NCBI RefSeq assembly: GCF_018069805.1
Contig: NZ_JAGPYN010000008.1
Coordinates: 122,023 to 186,022 of the forward strand
Direction of reading: 5' to 3'
DNA from: Pseudoalteromonas ostreae
GTDB taxonomy: Bacteria; Pseudomonadota; Gammaproteobacteria; Enterobacterales; Alteromonadaceae
DNA: 64,000 bases
In this document: piece after piece, positions 25,796-36,147 of the stretch
Position numbering within the stretch: the first letter of the stretch is position 1
How the letters are laid out: each line of letters opens with the position of its first letter
Notes under the pieces: model-generated
The model's input: only the letters and a program-made list of their open reading frames with translations
What the model was told of the DNA's origin: nothing
Database searches by the model: none
Made by a program: the position numbers and the translations under genes

Positions 25796-28720
25796 ATGAT
25801 TCGTTTAGGTCTTTGCTTTTTCATTTTTGTTGTTTTTAGCAGCTTTGCTGCTGAGCCAACTCGCTTACCGTTGAATGACTATTTTGCTGAAACTTGGAAT
25901 ACGCGTTCTGGTTTGCCTCATAATAGTATCAATAGTGTGGTGCAAACCAATGACGGCTATGTATGGATTGCCACATGGGAAGGGTTAGCTCGATTTAATG
26001 GCCGTGAGTTTAAATTATTTACACGCACGGAAATAACTGGTTTACCAGATTCAGGTTTGCGTAGTTTAGCCCCACAAGCTGATGGTGGCTTATATATAGT
26101 GGGTGATCGTGGTGGGATCAGTCATCTATATCATGGGCAATGGCAAGCTAAGCCCAATGCGACTGCGATGGTAAATCACGTATTAAAAACACCTTCCGAT
26201 GAAACTTGGTTAGCTCTTGAGGGCCAAGGCGTTGTATACCGCGAGTTTGATAGTGCACCGGACACGGCGATTTTAGAAAACCTCAGTGCTTATCGCCTAA
26301 TAGAAGACAAAGCAGGTATGATCTGGGTTGCAACCAGCAATGGCTTGTATCAAATTAATAATAAAACAGCGCGATTAATTACTCCTGATTCTGGTTTACC
26401 ACAAAGTCCAATATACACCTTATATTTGACCCGCCAAGGTGAACTCATTGTAGGCAGTGAACAAGGCGCATGGAAGCAGGTAAACAACCGTTTTGTCAGT
26501 ATTCATGCTCAGCTTAAAGATGAGGCTATCTCAAGTATTTTACAAGATGATCATGATGATCTTTGGTTTGGTACGATTAATAAAGGGGTGTTTCGATTAA
26601 GCTCGTTAGGACTTGAACAACTTGATGCTGACGCTGGTTTACCAGCCAATCGGATTTTATCGTTATTACAAGATCGTGAAAATAGTATTTGGGTTGGCAC
26701 AAATGGTGGTTTGTACCGATTGCGTGAAGCTGCTTTTTCAACTTGGACCACAAAACGCGGTTTAACAGGGGACTATGTTCGTACCGTGTTGTCTCATTCA
26801 GATGGTAGCTTATGGGTAGGCGGCAGCCTAGGTTTAAACCGCATTGAAGATAATAAAGTAAACACATTCCCTGCTGCTTATGGGAATGATCCGTTATCGG
26901 TTTTAAGTTTAGCTGAGGATGCGCAAGGACATATTTGGCTCGGGACTTATACCTCAGGTTTGATGAGAATTATCAATGGTCAAGCTTATCCTGTTCTAGA
27001 TCGTAAAAATGGCTTAGCCAGCAATGAGGTCAGGGCGTTATTATTTGATAGTGCAGGGCGCTTATGGGTAGGAACCGCAGCAGGGTTGACACGAATAGAT
27101 GTGGATGGATCACTGAAGCAGTTTTCAAGTGTAGATGGTTTACCTGGTGATTTTATTATAGCCCTTAGCGAAGACAATTATGGCAATGTATGGATTGGAA
27201 CCGGCGTTGGGGTCGCATTTTTTAGCCCAAGTTTAGAAAAGTTTACGGCTAAAGTATTTCCAGCCCATTTTGATGCTGAATATGCTTTTGGTTTTTATGC
27301 TGAATCTGAATATATCTGGATGGCGACAGATCGTGGTCTTGTCCGGTGTCATATCCCAACCGGAGAGATGAGTATTCTTGGGCGTGAACAAGGCTTGCCA
27401 GTTGATAAGTTATTTCAAATAGTGGCACAGGGAGATTCATTTTGGTTATCGAGTAATCGTGGTGTGATCCAAGTTAATCAACAGCAAGTCAAACAGCGGC
27501 TCGCCCAGTTAGCACAAAATAATGCGTTGCCAATCCAGTATCAGCTATATGATGAAGGAGACGGCATGCTTAGCGCCCAGGCTAATGGCGGGTCTAATCC
27601 TGCTGCGGTGCTGCACAAAGATGGCAGTATTTGGATTGCCACAGCGCAAGGAGCAAGTACTATCGTCCCCGAACGTTTAAAACAAGCTACAAAGAAGACA
27701 TTACCGACAATTATTGAGGCCATGTATGTAGATGGCAAAATGACACCCTTGGTGCAGCAAGGTGAAGAAATTATTTTACCGTTGGGGGTTTCACGGCTTT
27801 CTTTTCATTATGCGGGCTTAAGTTTTATTATGCCCCATCGGCTGAATTACCAGACCCAATTGACAGGCTATAACAATGTATGGGTTAACCGTAATCAACT
27901 CAGTATTACAGAATATACTAACTTACCAGCGGGCAAGTACACGTTCAAAGTACGTTCTGGCTACCCTAATGGGCAATGGCAAGATAATGATAAAACCTTA
28001 ACGTTTGTGATCCAGTCATATTTCTGGCAAAAAACTACTTTTAAAATCATGGTTTTTATCGGTTTATTAGCATTGGTTTACGGGCTTTATAGATACCGAC
28101 TTTATCATTATAAAAAAATAGAAACCGAGCTGATCAAGCGGGTTGAGCAACAAACTAATGATCTGCAACTACAAACAGATGCCTTTTCTCATCAAGCAAC
28201 CCATGATCAACTAACTGATTTGCCAAATCGTCGTGCCTTTGATTGTTGGCTCGCGGATAATTTTGCCGACTTTAAGCAACATGATTCACCTCTGGCTATT
28301 GCGATTATGGATATTGATCATTTTAAGCGCATTAATGACGGGTGGTCACATATTGTTGGCGACCGAGTAATTTGCGTAGTTGCTCATATACTAGGAGAGC
28401 TCAATGAGAGTGATGATAGTCAAGTTGCTCGCTGGGGAGGCGAAGAGTTTACATTACTATTCCCTAACAAAACCGCACAACAAGCCGCGCAATTATGTGA
28501 AGAGCTACGGGGGAAAATTGCAAACTATGATTTCTCAAATATTGCTAGTGGATTAACTGTAACAGTTAGCTTTGGTATCGCGGACTCATTAAGCGCCAAT
28601 GATTATGATAGATTACTAGCGCAAGCAGATCAGGCATTATATAAAGCAAAAAATAATGGCCGAAATAGGGTCGAAGTAACATTTTCAGATGCGCTTAGTG
28701 GTGACCACTTGGATCTTTAA
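25796..28720 (+). CDS. Beta-propeller sensor diguanylate cyclase
   Basis: The 974-residue membrane sensor has a signal peptide (1-19), a periplasmic two-bladed Reg_prop propeller (about 30-640) with many repeats of the G.VWIATxxGL.R form (VWIATWEGLARF, IWVGTNGGLYRL, LWVGTAAGLTRI), a Y_Y_Y domain (about 660-745), one TM helix (about 752-772) and a short coiled coil, then a GGDEF domain starting DQLTDLPNRRAF. The active site is GGEEF (in VARWGGEEFTLLFP), with DIDHFKRIND metal and base contacts. It should make c-di-GMP in response to a periplasmic ligand. The RxxD inhibitory I-site is not present before GGEEF, so product feedback may be absent. Confidence 0.92.
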   Translation: MIRLGLCFFIFVVFSSFAAEPTRLPLNDYFAETWNTRSGLPHNSINSVVQTNDGYVWIATWEGLARFNGREFKLFTRTEITGLPDSGLRSLAPQADGGLYIVGDRGGISHLYHGQWQAKPNATAMVNHVLKTPSDETWLALEGQGVVYREFDSAPDTAILENLSAYRLIEDKAGMIWVATSNGLYQINNKTARLITPDSGLPQSPIYTLYLTRQGELIVGSEQGAWKQVNNRFVSIHAQLKDEAISSILQDDHDDLWFGTINKGVFRLSSLGLEQLDADAGLPANRILSLLQDRENSIWVGTNGGLYRLREAAFSTWTTKRGLTGDYVRTVLSHSDGSLWVGGSLGLNRIEDNKVNTFPAAYGNDPLSVLSLAEDAQGHIWLGTYTSGLMRIINGQAYPVLDRKNGLASNEVRALLFDSAGRLWVGTAAGLTRIDVDGSLKQFSSVDGLPGDFIIALSEDNYGNVWIGTGVGVAFFSPSLEKFTAKVFPAHFDAEYAFGFYAESEYIWMATDRGLVRCHIPTGEMSILGREQGLPVDKLFQIVAQGDSFWLSSNRGVIQVNQQQVKQRLAQLAQNNALPIQYQLYDEGDGMLSAQANGGSNPAAVLHKDGSIWIATAQGASTIVPERLKQATKKTLPTIIEAMYVDGKMTPLVQQGEEIILPLGVSRLSFHYAGLSFIMPHRLNYQTQLTGYNNVWVNRNQLSITEYTNLPAGKYTFKVRSGYPNGQWQDNDKTLTFVIQSYFWQKTTFKIMVFIGLLALVYGLYRYRLYHYKKIETELIKRVEQQTNDLQLQTDAFSHQATHDQLTDLPNRRAFDCWLADNFADFKQHDSPLAIAIMDIDHFKRINDGWSHIVGDRVICVVAHILGELNESDDSQVARWGGEEFTLLFPNKTAQQAAQLCEELRGKIANYDFSNIASGLTVTVSFGIADSLSANDYDRLLAQADQALYKAKNNGRNRVEVTFSDALSGDHLDL

Positions 28721-28873
28721 CATATTTTTCGCAATTATTAATTGTATGTATTTTGTTCATTTTGTTTTTCTCCAGAAAAACCCGCTACAGGCTATGCCAT
28801 ATCAGCTACATAAAATATATTTATATAAACATAAGAATACGAAATTAACATTTATTTAACTTTGGTGCTATAC

Positions 28874-28923
28874 CTTTTGTTCCCAGTTGGGGATCTTTTT
28901 GATATTGATACAAGGAACAAAAG
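28874..28923 (+). promoter_or_regulatory. Leader hairpin covering the ribosome site of the M23 protease
   Basis: CTTTTGTTCC (28874-28883) is the exact reverse complement of GGAACAAAAG (28914-28923), which includes the AAGGA-type ribosome site and ends right at the ATG (28924). If transcribed, the two arms would hide the initiation region. The 30-nt loop is U-rich. Confidence 0.5.
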
Positions 28924-30171
28924 ATGAAAAATAACATAATTAACCTCACGCTCGCAGGTATTTTAGGCGTGTCACCTGCGGTATTTGCAGAAGGCCATAA
29001 TAACGATAACTTTTCATTTACAGCACAGTCTATTGAATCACTAAAATTAAACTCTTTACTGACTGTTGATGATACTCAATTTGTATTTAATAATGTCTTA
29101 TTGAATGAGGATTGGGATAACTTCTTTGCTCTACACGCCCCTGCACTGGAAGATAAAAAAGAGCTTCTTTTGCATTGGGCAGGCTTTACCAGTATTAACC
29201 CGAAAATTATTTTAGCCTTGATAGAACAGCAAAGTGGTTTACTTTCAAACCCTGATGCTGACATCACTAACCCGTTAGCAGGTTTATCTGATGAGCAGGG
29301 TTTTGACGCGCAAGTAGAAGATGTCGTAACAAAATTAAGCCAGCGGTTTTATGCTTACAAGCAGTGGCAAGATAGCCACAGCCAAGTGACGGCAAAAACA
29401 TCAAAATACACCAGCACGGCTATTACTAACTCACCTAGTACCTATAGTAGTACTGCTGCAACTGCTGCCCTGGTTAGTGTGTTTAAAAGCCGTAATAAAT
29501 TGGCAGTGGATCAGGATAATGTTAATCACGCGAATGGCGATTTAACTAGTTTTTTAGCCACTTTTGATAGTTTATTCCCTGAAAGTAGTATGCAACTACA
29601 ACGTTCATCAAAAAACTCAGCGCAAAATAGCAATCAGCAGTTGGTTGCGGCTAGTTTTTCAATGAACTTACCATGGTCATCAGGTTATTATTGGTACAGC
29701 GGTGGGGCTCACTCTAATACTGGCTCTGGTTATCCATATTCATCCCTTGATTTTAATAATGGCTCTGGTGGTTGGGGCGCAAATACACCCTACGTACAAG
29801 CGGCGCATGGCGGTACTGTCACGCGCTTTTCCTCATGTAATATCCGCGTAACACACTCCAGTGGTTATTCAACCAACTATTATCATATGTCTAATCTACA
29901 ATATAGCAGTGGCGATTATGTGCAACCTGGCGCATGGCTTGGCCGTTATGCTAATAACTATAATCAAGCGTTATGTGAAGGAGGTCAATCATCTGGCCCA
30001 CATGTACATTTCACTTTGTTATATAACGGCCAGCAGGTGTCACTGCACAACCAGTATATCAGTGGTCATCGTATCGATGTCGGAAATAGCAACTACGATG
30101 CCAATTGTAATCGTTTCTACTTTGAGCGAAATGGCTATCGTACTTGTGCATGGGACCGTTTATATCGTTAA
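28924..30171 (+). CDS. Secreted LasA/pseudoalterin-type M23 metalloprotease
   Basis: The 415-residue preproprotein has a signal peptide (1-22, ending VFAEG), a propeptide to about residue 240, and a mature M23A domain beginning near LVAASFSMNLPWSSGYYW. Zinc ligands are H263 (GGAHSNTGSGYP), D276 (SSLDF) and H362 (GPHVHF), with H321 (NYYHM) and H360 as catalytic or transition-state residues. CEGG, SNYD and paired C-terminal cysteines follow as in LasA. Such enzymes cut glycine-rich bonds in peptidoglycan bridges and elastin and lyse Gram-positive cells; pseudoalterin of Pseudoalteromonas is a known relative. Export of the mature form is probably by type II secretion. Confidence 0.93.
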   Translation: MKNNIINLTLAGILGVSPAVFAEGHNNDNFSFTAQSIESLKLNSLLTVDDTQFVFNNVLLNEDWDNFFALHAPALEDKKELLLHWAGFTSINPKIILALIEQQSGLLSNPDADITNPLAGLSDEQGFDAQVEDVVTKLSQRFYAYKQWQDSHSQVTAKTSKYTSTAITNSPSTYSSTAATAALVSVFKSRNKLAVDQDNVNHANGDLTSFLATFDSLFPESSMQLQRSSKNSAQNSNQQLVAASFSMNLPWSSGYYWYSGGAHSNTGSGYPYSSLDFNNGSGGWGANTPYVQAAHGGTVTRFSSCNIRVTHSSGYSTNYYHMSNLQYSSGDYVQPGAWLGRYANNYNQALCEGGQSSGPHVHFTLLYNGQQVSLHNQYISGHRIDVGNSNYDANCNRFYFERNGYRTCAWDRLYR

Positions 30172-30200
30172 TATAATTGATTTACGTAATAATATAGTTG

Positions 30201-30233
30201 ACCGCCTTTAACATAGTTATGGGCGGTTTTTTT
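30201..30233 (+). terminator. Terminator after M23 protease
   Basis: ACCGCC (30201-30206) pairs with GGCGGT (30222-30227), followed by TTTTTT. Confidence 0.8.
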
Positions 30234-30312
30234 AGCTGTTGCTAGGCTAGATGATTGAATTTTACCCTCACAGGACATATTAATAAGCTACACCTGTTGA
30301 TAGGACCTCGTA

Positions 30313-31137
30313 ATGGTAAATGGATTATTAATATTTGCGCTGATTGCGTTTGTGGTTGTTTATTGGCGATGGCCTATGATTCAGAGTTACCTATGGCAGA
30401 AAAAATACCAAGAATTCCGTTTAGACGACAAACAAAAAGCGTTGCTAATACGCTGTATGCCTATCTACCAAAAAATGACGGATGCTGATCGGGAAAAGTT
30501 AGAGCGTCATATTGTCTGGTTTTTAAATGAAAAACGTTTTATTGGCTGTGATGGTTTAAAGCTCAATGATGCGATGAAACTAATCGTTGCTGCTGATGCA
30601 TGCGTTTTAGTACTCAATAAACCATGGCCTTTATACCAAAATGTGAAAGAAATTTTGCTTTACCCAAGTGCATATTATGCACCGCAAATGTCCCGTGACG
30701 GCGCTGGGTTGGTAAGTTATCACAATACAGTACGTCAAGGGGAATCATGGCCTGGTGGCACTTTAGTGCTGAGTTGGCATGATGTGCTTGAAGGGAACCG
30801 CTTACCCAGTGACGGACATAATTTAGTGTTTCATGAATTTGCTCACCAACTCGATCAAGAAACAGGTAAAACCACAGGTACGCCGTTGTTAGCAAAGCAA
30901 ACGGATTATCAACAATGGGGGCGTATTTTTAGCCGTGCTTATAACCAGCTAAAAACTCATGTTGCGTATAATATGCCCCATGTTATTCATAGTTATGGTG
31001 CGACTAATGAAGCCGAATTTTTTGCTGTACTCACAGAAACCTTTATTGAAAAACCCGCAGAGCTGCGCCATTACGACCCTGAAATATATAGTTTGTTGGT
31101 CGGTTATTATCAGTTTGACCCGATAAAATGGCATTAA
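30313..31137 (+). CDS. mtfA: Zinc peptidase MtfA (M90)
   Basis: The 274-residue protein matches MtfA/YeeI, an aminopeptidase-like protein that in E. coli binds the repressor Mlc and so affects glucose PTS genes. The zinc motif is VFHEFAHQLD (HExxH), with a downstream Glu in TNEAEFFAVLTETFIE. YPSAYYAP and SGTLVLSWHDV-like LVLSWHDVLEG are family features. The N-terminus holds one hydrophobic segment (about 3-20), so it may be membrane-anchored, unlike soluble E. coli MtfA. It is a single-gene unit. Confidence 0.9.
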   Translation: MVNGLLIFALIAFVVVYWRWPMIQSYLWQKKYQEFRLDDKQKALLIRCMPIYQKMTDADREKLERHIVWFLNEKRFIGCDGLKLNDAMKLIVAADACVLVLNKPWPLYQNVKEILLYPSAYYAPQMSRDGAGLVSYHNTVRQGESWPGGTLVLSWHDVLEGNRLPSDGHNLVFHEFAHQLDQETGKTTGTPLLAKQTDYQQWGRIFSRAYNQLKTHVAYNMPHVIHSYGATNEAEFFAVLTETFIEKPAELRHYDPEIYSLLVGYYQFDPIKWH

Positions 31138-31244
31138 CCGTCAAATAACTACGCTTTATCAGATATCGCTGGTAACTTGTTGCTGATTTTGTTGCAATCA
31201 ATATTAATAAGTAATAATAAACAACAAGAACAGGCGAGAATGGA

Positions 31245-34200
31245 ATGAAAAAAATGCTTCATACAGCAATGGCTGTAGCTGTGTCACTGGCGCTATATGG
31301 CCAGGCTCAGGCAGAAGATAATGATGACAAAAAATGGCAAGTGGATGCGCCACAAGGGCAATTTGTTGATGTTAATATTAGTGTCTCTCAAGGCACTTGG
31401 ATGAATATCGATGTCAGTCCTGATGGCAAAACCATTGTGTTTGATTTGCTGGGCGATATTTATTCTATGCCGATGGCTGGTGGCACGGCGGTGCAACTTA
31501 CTTCTGATATTGCTTGGCAAATGCAACCGCGTTTTAGTCCTGATGGTAAACATATTGCGTTTACCTCTGATCAAGGTGGCGGCGATAATATCTGGTTGAT
31601 GGATTTAAACGGTGAGAATCAAACCGCGGTAACCGATGAAACGTTTCGCTTATTGAACAGCCCTGCATGGAGTCCCGACGGCGACTATATTGTTGCTCGT
31701 AAGCATTTTACAGCGAGCCGTTCATTAGGTGCAGGTGAAGTATGGCTTTATCATAAAGCGGGTGGCAAAGGTGTACAACTCACTAAACGTGAGAATGATC
31801 AAAAAGATTTAGGTGAGCCGATGTTTTCACCTGATGGCCGATATGTTTATTTTTCACATGATGCAACGCCGGGTAAAACCTTTCATTATTCAAAAGATTC
31901 GGTTGCTGGCATTTATAAAATCAAGCGTTACGATCGCGAAACGGGTGAGATAGAAACGATTATTGATGGTATGGGTGGCGCGATCAGACCAACCCCGTCG
32001 CCAGACGGTAAGAAGCTTGCGTATATTAAACGAGATGATTTTCAAACTAGCCTCTACTTATATGACTTAACCAGCGGTAAGCACACTAAGTTATACGGTA
32101 AGCTTGAACGTGATATGCAAGAGACTTGGGCTATTCATGGTGTGTATCCAACCATTGCATGGACACCAGATAATAACCAACTGGTATTTTGGGCCGGCGG
32201 TACTATTCATAAACTTGATGTGCAAGATGGCGATGTAGAAACCGTGCCATTTGAAGTAAAAACCAGTAAAAAAATTCAACAAGCAGTGCGTTTTACACAA
32301 AACATTGATAGCGATGAATTTGCTGTAAAAATGTTGCGTAATGTACAGATTTCACCGGATGCTGAAACAGCAATTTTTGAAGCGCTAGGACATATTTATA
32401 AACGTGATTTAGAGTCAGGAAAAATAAAGCGTTTAACTAAACAAGATGACCACTTTGAGTTGTTCCCGCAGTTTTCCCGTGATGGTAAAAAAATTGTTTA
32501 TGTAACCTGGGACGATAATCAACAAGGTGCTGTTCGAGTTGTCTCTGCACGCAGTGGTCGCGGTGATGATATTACCACAGAGCCAGGTAAATATGTTGAA
32601 CCAACATTCAGCCCTGATGGCAAAACGGTGGTGTACCGTAAAGCCTCAGGAGGCAGCATTTTAAACCCTGATTGGTCACTGCATCCGGGTATTTATGCAG
32701 TGAGTAGCAAAGGCGGGAAAGCTGAGTTAATTTCTAAAAGTGGTTATCAGCCACAATTCGCAGCAGCAAATGATCAAGTTTTTGTGATGAGCCCATGGCC
32801 TAAGCCAACGCTGAGTGTGGTTGAACTTGATTCTAAAAAAATCACTAAGCTTTATGAGTCAGAGCATGCTACTGAGTTTAGAGTATCGCCTGATGGCAAG
32901 TACCTCGCTTTTGCTGAACGTTTTAAAGTGTTTGTTACGCCATTAGTGCAAAGTGGTAAGACTATCAATATTGGCCCAAAAGACAGCCAGTTCCCGATTG
33001 AACTATTATCTGTTCGTGCCGGTGAGAATATCAGCTGGAGCGCCAGTAGCGATAAACTGTATTGGACGCTAGGCCCAGAGCTTTATCATGCAAGTTTGGC
33101 AGGTTTATTTGATATCAATAAAGCGGATGACGCTGACTTTAAAGTAAAAAGTGGCGATAACATTGGCTTTAGTAGCAAAATGGCTGAACCAAAAGGCATG
33201 ATAGCTTTAACGGGCGCACGTATTATTACTATGCAAGGTGAGCAAGTTATTGAAAATGGCATACTACTAACCGATGGTAAACATATTAAAGCCGTTGGTA
33301 ATGCAGCTGAGGTGAGCATTCCCAAAGGCGCACAGGTAATTGATGTATCTGGCAAAACAATTATGCCAGGGATTGTAGATGCGCATGCGCATGGTTCACA
33401 AGCCAGCGATGAGATCATTCCTGAGCAAAACTGGAAGAACTTAGCGGGTTTATCGCTGGGGGTAACCACTATTCACGATCCATCAAACGATACAACAGAG
33501 ATTTTTACAGCCAGCGAACTGCAAAAAGCGGGGATTATTGTAGGCCCGCGTATTTTCTCTACGGGTACTATTTTATATGGCGCCAATATGCCAGGTTATA
33601 CGTCGCATATTGATTCATTAGAGGATGCAAAATTTCACCTAGAGCGTTTAAAGAAAGTTGGCGCATTTAGTGTTAAGTCATATAACCAACCACGTCGTGA
33701 GCAACGTCAACAAGTTATTGAAGCAGGTCGTGAGCTTGAGATGATGGTGGTGCCAGAAGGAGGCTCATTATTGCAACATAATTTAACTATGGTGGTTGAT
33801 GGCCACACTGGGATTGAGCATTCAATACCAGTGGCAAATATTTACGACGATATTAAGCAGCTTTGGTCACAAAGTGATGTGGGCTATACGCCAACCTTAG
33901 GAGTTGCGTATGGCGGTATTTGGGGTGAAAACTATTGGTACGATAAAACAGATGTGTGGAATCACCCGCGCTTAAGTAAATTCGTGCCGAAAAACCAATT
34001 ACTACCGCGTTCAATGCGCCGTGTTAAAGCACCCGATCACCACTATAATCACTTTAATAATGCCCGCGTTGCAAAAGAGCTACAAGATTTAGGGGTGTTA
34101 GTGAATTTAGGTGCGCATGGTCAGCGAGAAGGACTTGCTGCGCATTGGGAGATATGGATGTTTGTCCAAGGTGGTATGAGTCCACTAGAAGCTATTCGTG

Positions 34201-34427
34201 CGGCGACGCTTGATCCGGCAAAGTACATCGGTCTTGATAAAAACATTGGCTCATTAGAAGTCGGTAAACTGGCTGACTTAATGGTGATCGATGGTAATCC
34301 ACTGACTAATATTCGTGATACAGATAAAGTTGATTACACAATGATCAACGGTCGGTTATTTGATGCCGCAACTATGAATGAAGTTGGCAAAAAAGCACGC
34401 GACAAACTGTACTTTGAGGATAAGTAA
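31245..34427 (+). CDS. Exported propeller-amidohydrolase fusion protein
   Basis: The 1060-residue protein begins with a signal peptide (1-23, ending QAQAED). Residues about 40-640 hold TolB/PD40 propeller repeats with recurrent (F/I)SPDGK (MNIDVSPDGKTIVF, FSPDGKHIAFTSD, FSPDGKTVVYRK). The C-terminal part (about 655-1040) is an amidohydrolase: MPGIVDAHAHG (HxH ligands), GIEHS, NLGAHGQREG, and AIRAATLDPAKYIGLD with GSLEVGKLADLMVIDGNP. Family members hydrolyse peptides or cyclic amides; periplasmic dipeptidase or prolidase-like activity is the usual guess. A GGCGAGAATG ribosome site precedes the start. It is not in an operon. Confidence 0.9.
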   Translation: MKKMLHTAMAVAVSLALYGQAQAEDNDDKKWQVDAPQGQFVDVNISVSQGTWMNIDVSPDGKTIVFDLLGDIYSMPMAGGTAVQLTSDIAWQMQPRFSPDGKHIAFTSDQGGGDNIWLMDLNGENQTAVTDETFRLLNSPAWSPDGDYIVARKHFTASRSLGAGEVWLYHKAGGKGVQLTKRENDQKDLGEPMFSPDGRYVYFSHDATPGKTFHYSKDSVAGIYKIKRYDRETGEIETIIDGMGGAIRPTPSPDGKKLAYIKRDDFQTSLYLYDLTSGKHTKLYGKLERDMQETWAIHGVYPTIAWTPDNNQLVFWAGGTIHKLDVQDGDVETVPFEVKTSKKIQQAVRFTQNIDSDEFAVKMLRNVQISPDAETAIFEALGHIYKRDLESGKIKRLTKQDDHFELFPQFSRDGKKIVYVTWDDNQQGAVRVVSARSGRGDDITTEPGKYVEPTFSPDGKTVVYRKASGGSILNPDWSLHPGIYAVSSKGGKAELISKSGYQPQFAAANDQVFVMSPWPKPTLSVVELDSKKITKLYESEHATEFRVSPDGKYLAFAERFKVFVTPLVQSGKTINIGPKDSQFPIELLSVRAGENISWSASSDKLYWTLGPELYHASLAGLFDINKADDADFKVKSGDNIGFSSKMAEPKGMIALTGARIITMQGEQVIENGILLTDGKHIKAVGNAAEVSIPKGAQVIDVSGKTIMPGIVDAHAHGSQASDEIIPEQNWKNLAGLSLGVTTIHDPSNDTTEIFTASELQKAGIIVGPRIFSTGTILYGANMPGYTSHIDSLEDAKFHLERLKKVGAFSVKSYNQPRREQRQQVIEAGRELEMMVVPEGGSLLQHNLTMVVDGHTGIEHSIPVANIYDDIKQLWSQSDVGYTPTLGVAYGGIWGENYWYDKTDVWNHPRLSKFVPKNQLLPRSMRRVKAPDHHYNHFNNARVAKELQDLGVLVNLGAHGQREGLAAHWEIWMFVQGGMSPLEAIRAATLDPAKYIGLDKNIGSLEVGKLADLMVIDGNPLTNIRDTDKVDYTMINGRLFDAATMNEVGKKARDKLYFEDK

Positions 34428-34639
34428 TTATTAGCGCATAAATCAAAAGCCGCTTAATTGCCAACACCGATCAATTCAGAAATTGGTCGGTGGACTGCAA
34501 AAAACGATCATATGGCAATAGCTCTACCTTTTAATTGATAGGGCTCTATCGTGAACGCTCAATTAATGATATTGACCAGTTAAATTTGGCTGACATTATT
34601 TCAAACGTGAATATACCATGCATTATTGCGTACGATCGG

Positions 34640-34645
34640 TATAAT
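34640..34645 (+). promoter_or_regulatory. Candidate -10 of the RhlE-type helicase gene
   Basis: TATAAT followed by a G/C discriminator, 42 bp before the ATG at 34688. The -35 is poor. Confidence 0.4.
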
Positions 34646-34687
34646 GCGCCATTGGCCGATTGGGCCTTAAAATTATTGAGAGAAAAT

Positions 34688-36091
34688 ATGAGTTTTGATG
34701 GGTTAGGTTTATCACAGTCTTTAGTTAATGCGGTTTTAGAAAAGGGCTATGAAACGCCAACACCAATTCAGGCTCAAGCTATTCCTGCGATCATTGCAGG
34801 TCGTGATGTTATGGCAGCAGCGCAAACAGGCACAGGTAAAACAGCGGGCTTCACTTTACCGTTAATTGAGCGTTTATCAACAGGCCAAAAAGCTAAAGTT
34901 AACCAAGTTCGTGCGTTAATTTTAACCCCAACCCGTGAGCTGGCACTTCAAGTAAGCGAGAACGTTGAAGAGTATGCTAAGCATTCTAATATCAGTTCTT
35001 TTGTTGTGTACGGCGGTGTTAAAATTAATCCGCAAATGATGCGTTTACGCAAAGGCGTAGATATTTTAGTTGCCACTCCGGGGCGTTTAATGGATTTGCA
35101 TAACCAAAATGCCTTGAAGTTCGATAACCTTGAAGTGCTGGTGCTTGATGAAGCTGACCGTATGCTTGATATGGGCTTTATTCATGACATTAAACGTATT
35201 ATCAGCAAGTTACCGGCTAAACGTCAAAACTTGATGTTTTCAGCGACGTTCTCAGACGATATTAGAGCGCTTGCGAAAGGGCTTATTAATGATCCGGTCG
35301 AAATTTCAGTCGCTGCAAAAAATACCACGGCAAAAAGTGTTACCCAATGCGTTTATGCGGTAGATAAAGCACGTAAAACCGCCTTGTTAAGTCATTTAAT
35401 TCGTACTAATGATTGGCAACAAGTGTTGGTATTTAGCCGCACTAAACATGGTGCAAACCGTTTAGTAAAGCAGTTAGAGCGCGATGATATTGTTGGCGCT
35501 GCAATTCATGGTAATAAATCTCAAGGCGCGCGTGTTAAAGCGCTTGAAGGCTTTAAAAGTGGCGAAGTACGCGTACTTGTGGCAACGGATATTGTTGCCC
35601 GTGGTTTAGACATTGTTGAACTGCCACATGTCGTTAACTATGATTTGCCTAATGTGTATGAAGATTATGTGCATCGTATTGGTCGTACCGGCCGTGCGGG
35701 GGCATCTGGCGACGCAATTTCATTTGTAACACCGGAAGATGCTGATGACTTATACGGTATTGAACGTTTTATCGGTGAATTGATCCCACGTGCAAAAGAA
35801 GCTGGTTTTGAGCCAACAAAAGGAGTGCCTGAAAGAGAGCTTGATGCACGACCTATCAAACCTAAAAAGCCTAAAAAAGCGGGTCAGCCTTTTTCTAAAC
35901 CTAAGTCTGATAGCAAAAAGCCAAATAATAACGGCGGTAATGGCACCGGTCCACGCCGTGGTGGTTCAGGTAAAAAACCTGCTGCTAAAGCCGCTGGTGA
36001 GCAAACACAAAACCCATGGGCTAAGCGTCAATCTGTTGGTGGCAGCGGTCAACGTCGTCGCTCTGGTAATGATGGCGCGAGTAACACGTAA
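34688..36091 (+). CDS. rhlE: DEAD-box RNA helicase, RhlE type
   Basis: From ATG 34688 (GAGAGAAAAT ribosome site) the protein has 467 residues. Motifs in order are the Q motif [22 protein letters not shown] (I), PTRELALQ (Ia), TPGRLMD (Ib), DEAD (II), SAT (III), [14 protein letters not shown] (V) and [10 protein letters not shown] (VI). The tail (about 385-467) is basic, Gly/Lys/Pro-rich and disordered, typical of RhlE. It unwinds or remodels short RNA duplexes, often in ribosome assembly or cold growth. An upstream in-frame TTG would add 51 atypical residues and overlap the promoter, so it was not chosen. Confidence 0.93.
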   Translation: MSFDGLGLSQSLVNAVLEKGYETPTPIQAQAIPAIIAGRDVMAAAQTGTGKTAGFTLPLIERLSTGQKAKVNQVRALILTPTRELALQVSENVEEYAKHSNISSFVVYGGVKINPQMMRLRKGVDILVATPGRLMDLHNQNALKFDNLEVLVLDEADRMLDMGFIHDIKRIISKLPAKRQNLMFSATFSDDIRALAKGLINDPVEISVAAKNTTAKSVTQCVYAVDKARKTALLSHLIRTNDWQQVLVFSRTKHGANRLVKQLERDDIVGAAIHGNKSQGARVKALEGFKSGEVRVLVATDIVARGLDIVELPHVVNYDLPNVYEDYVHRIGRTGRAGASGDAISFVTPEDADDLYGIERFIGELIPRAKEAGFEPTKGVPERELDARPIKPKKPKKAGQPFSKPKSDSKKPNNNGGNGTGPRRGGSGKKPAAKAAGEQTQNPWAKRQSVGGSGQRRRSGNDGASNT

Positions 36092-36104
36092 TAATATTTT
36101 TGAT

Positions 36105-36134
36105 AAAAAACGCGCCTAAGCTGGCGCGTTTTTT
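36105..36134. terminator. Strong bidirectional terminator
   Basis: AAAAAACGCGCC (36105-36116) and GGCGCGTTTTTT (36123-36134) form a perfect stem with a 6-nt loop between the convergent helicase and DUF3307 genes. Confidence 0.9.
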
Positions 36135-36147
36135 ATACATTTTACTT

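Noticed and set aside
34535..34687. Longer N-terminus for the RhlE-type helicase from an upstream TTG
   Set aside because: The extra 51 residues do not look like any helicase, include the promoter -10, and the ATG at 34688 has a good ribosome site and the family start MSFDGLGL.
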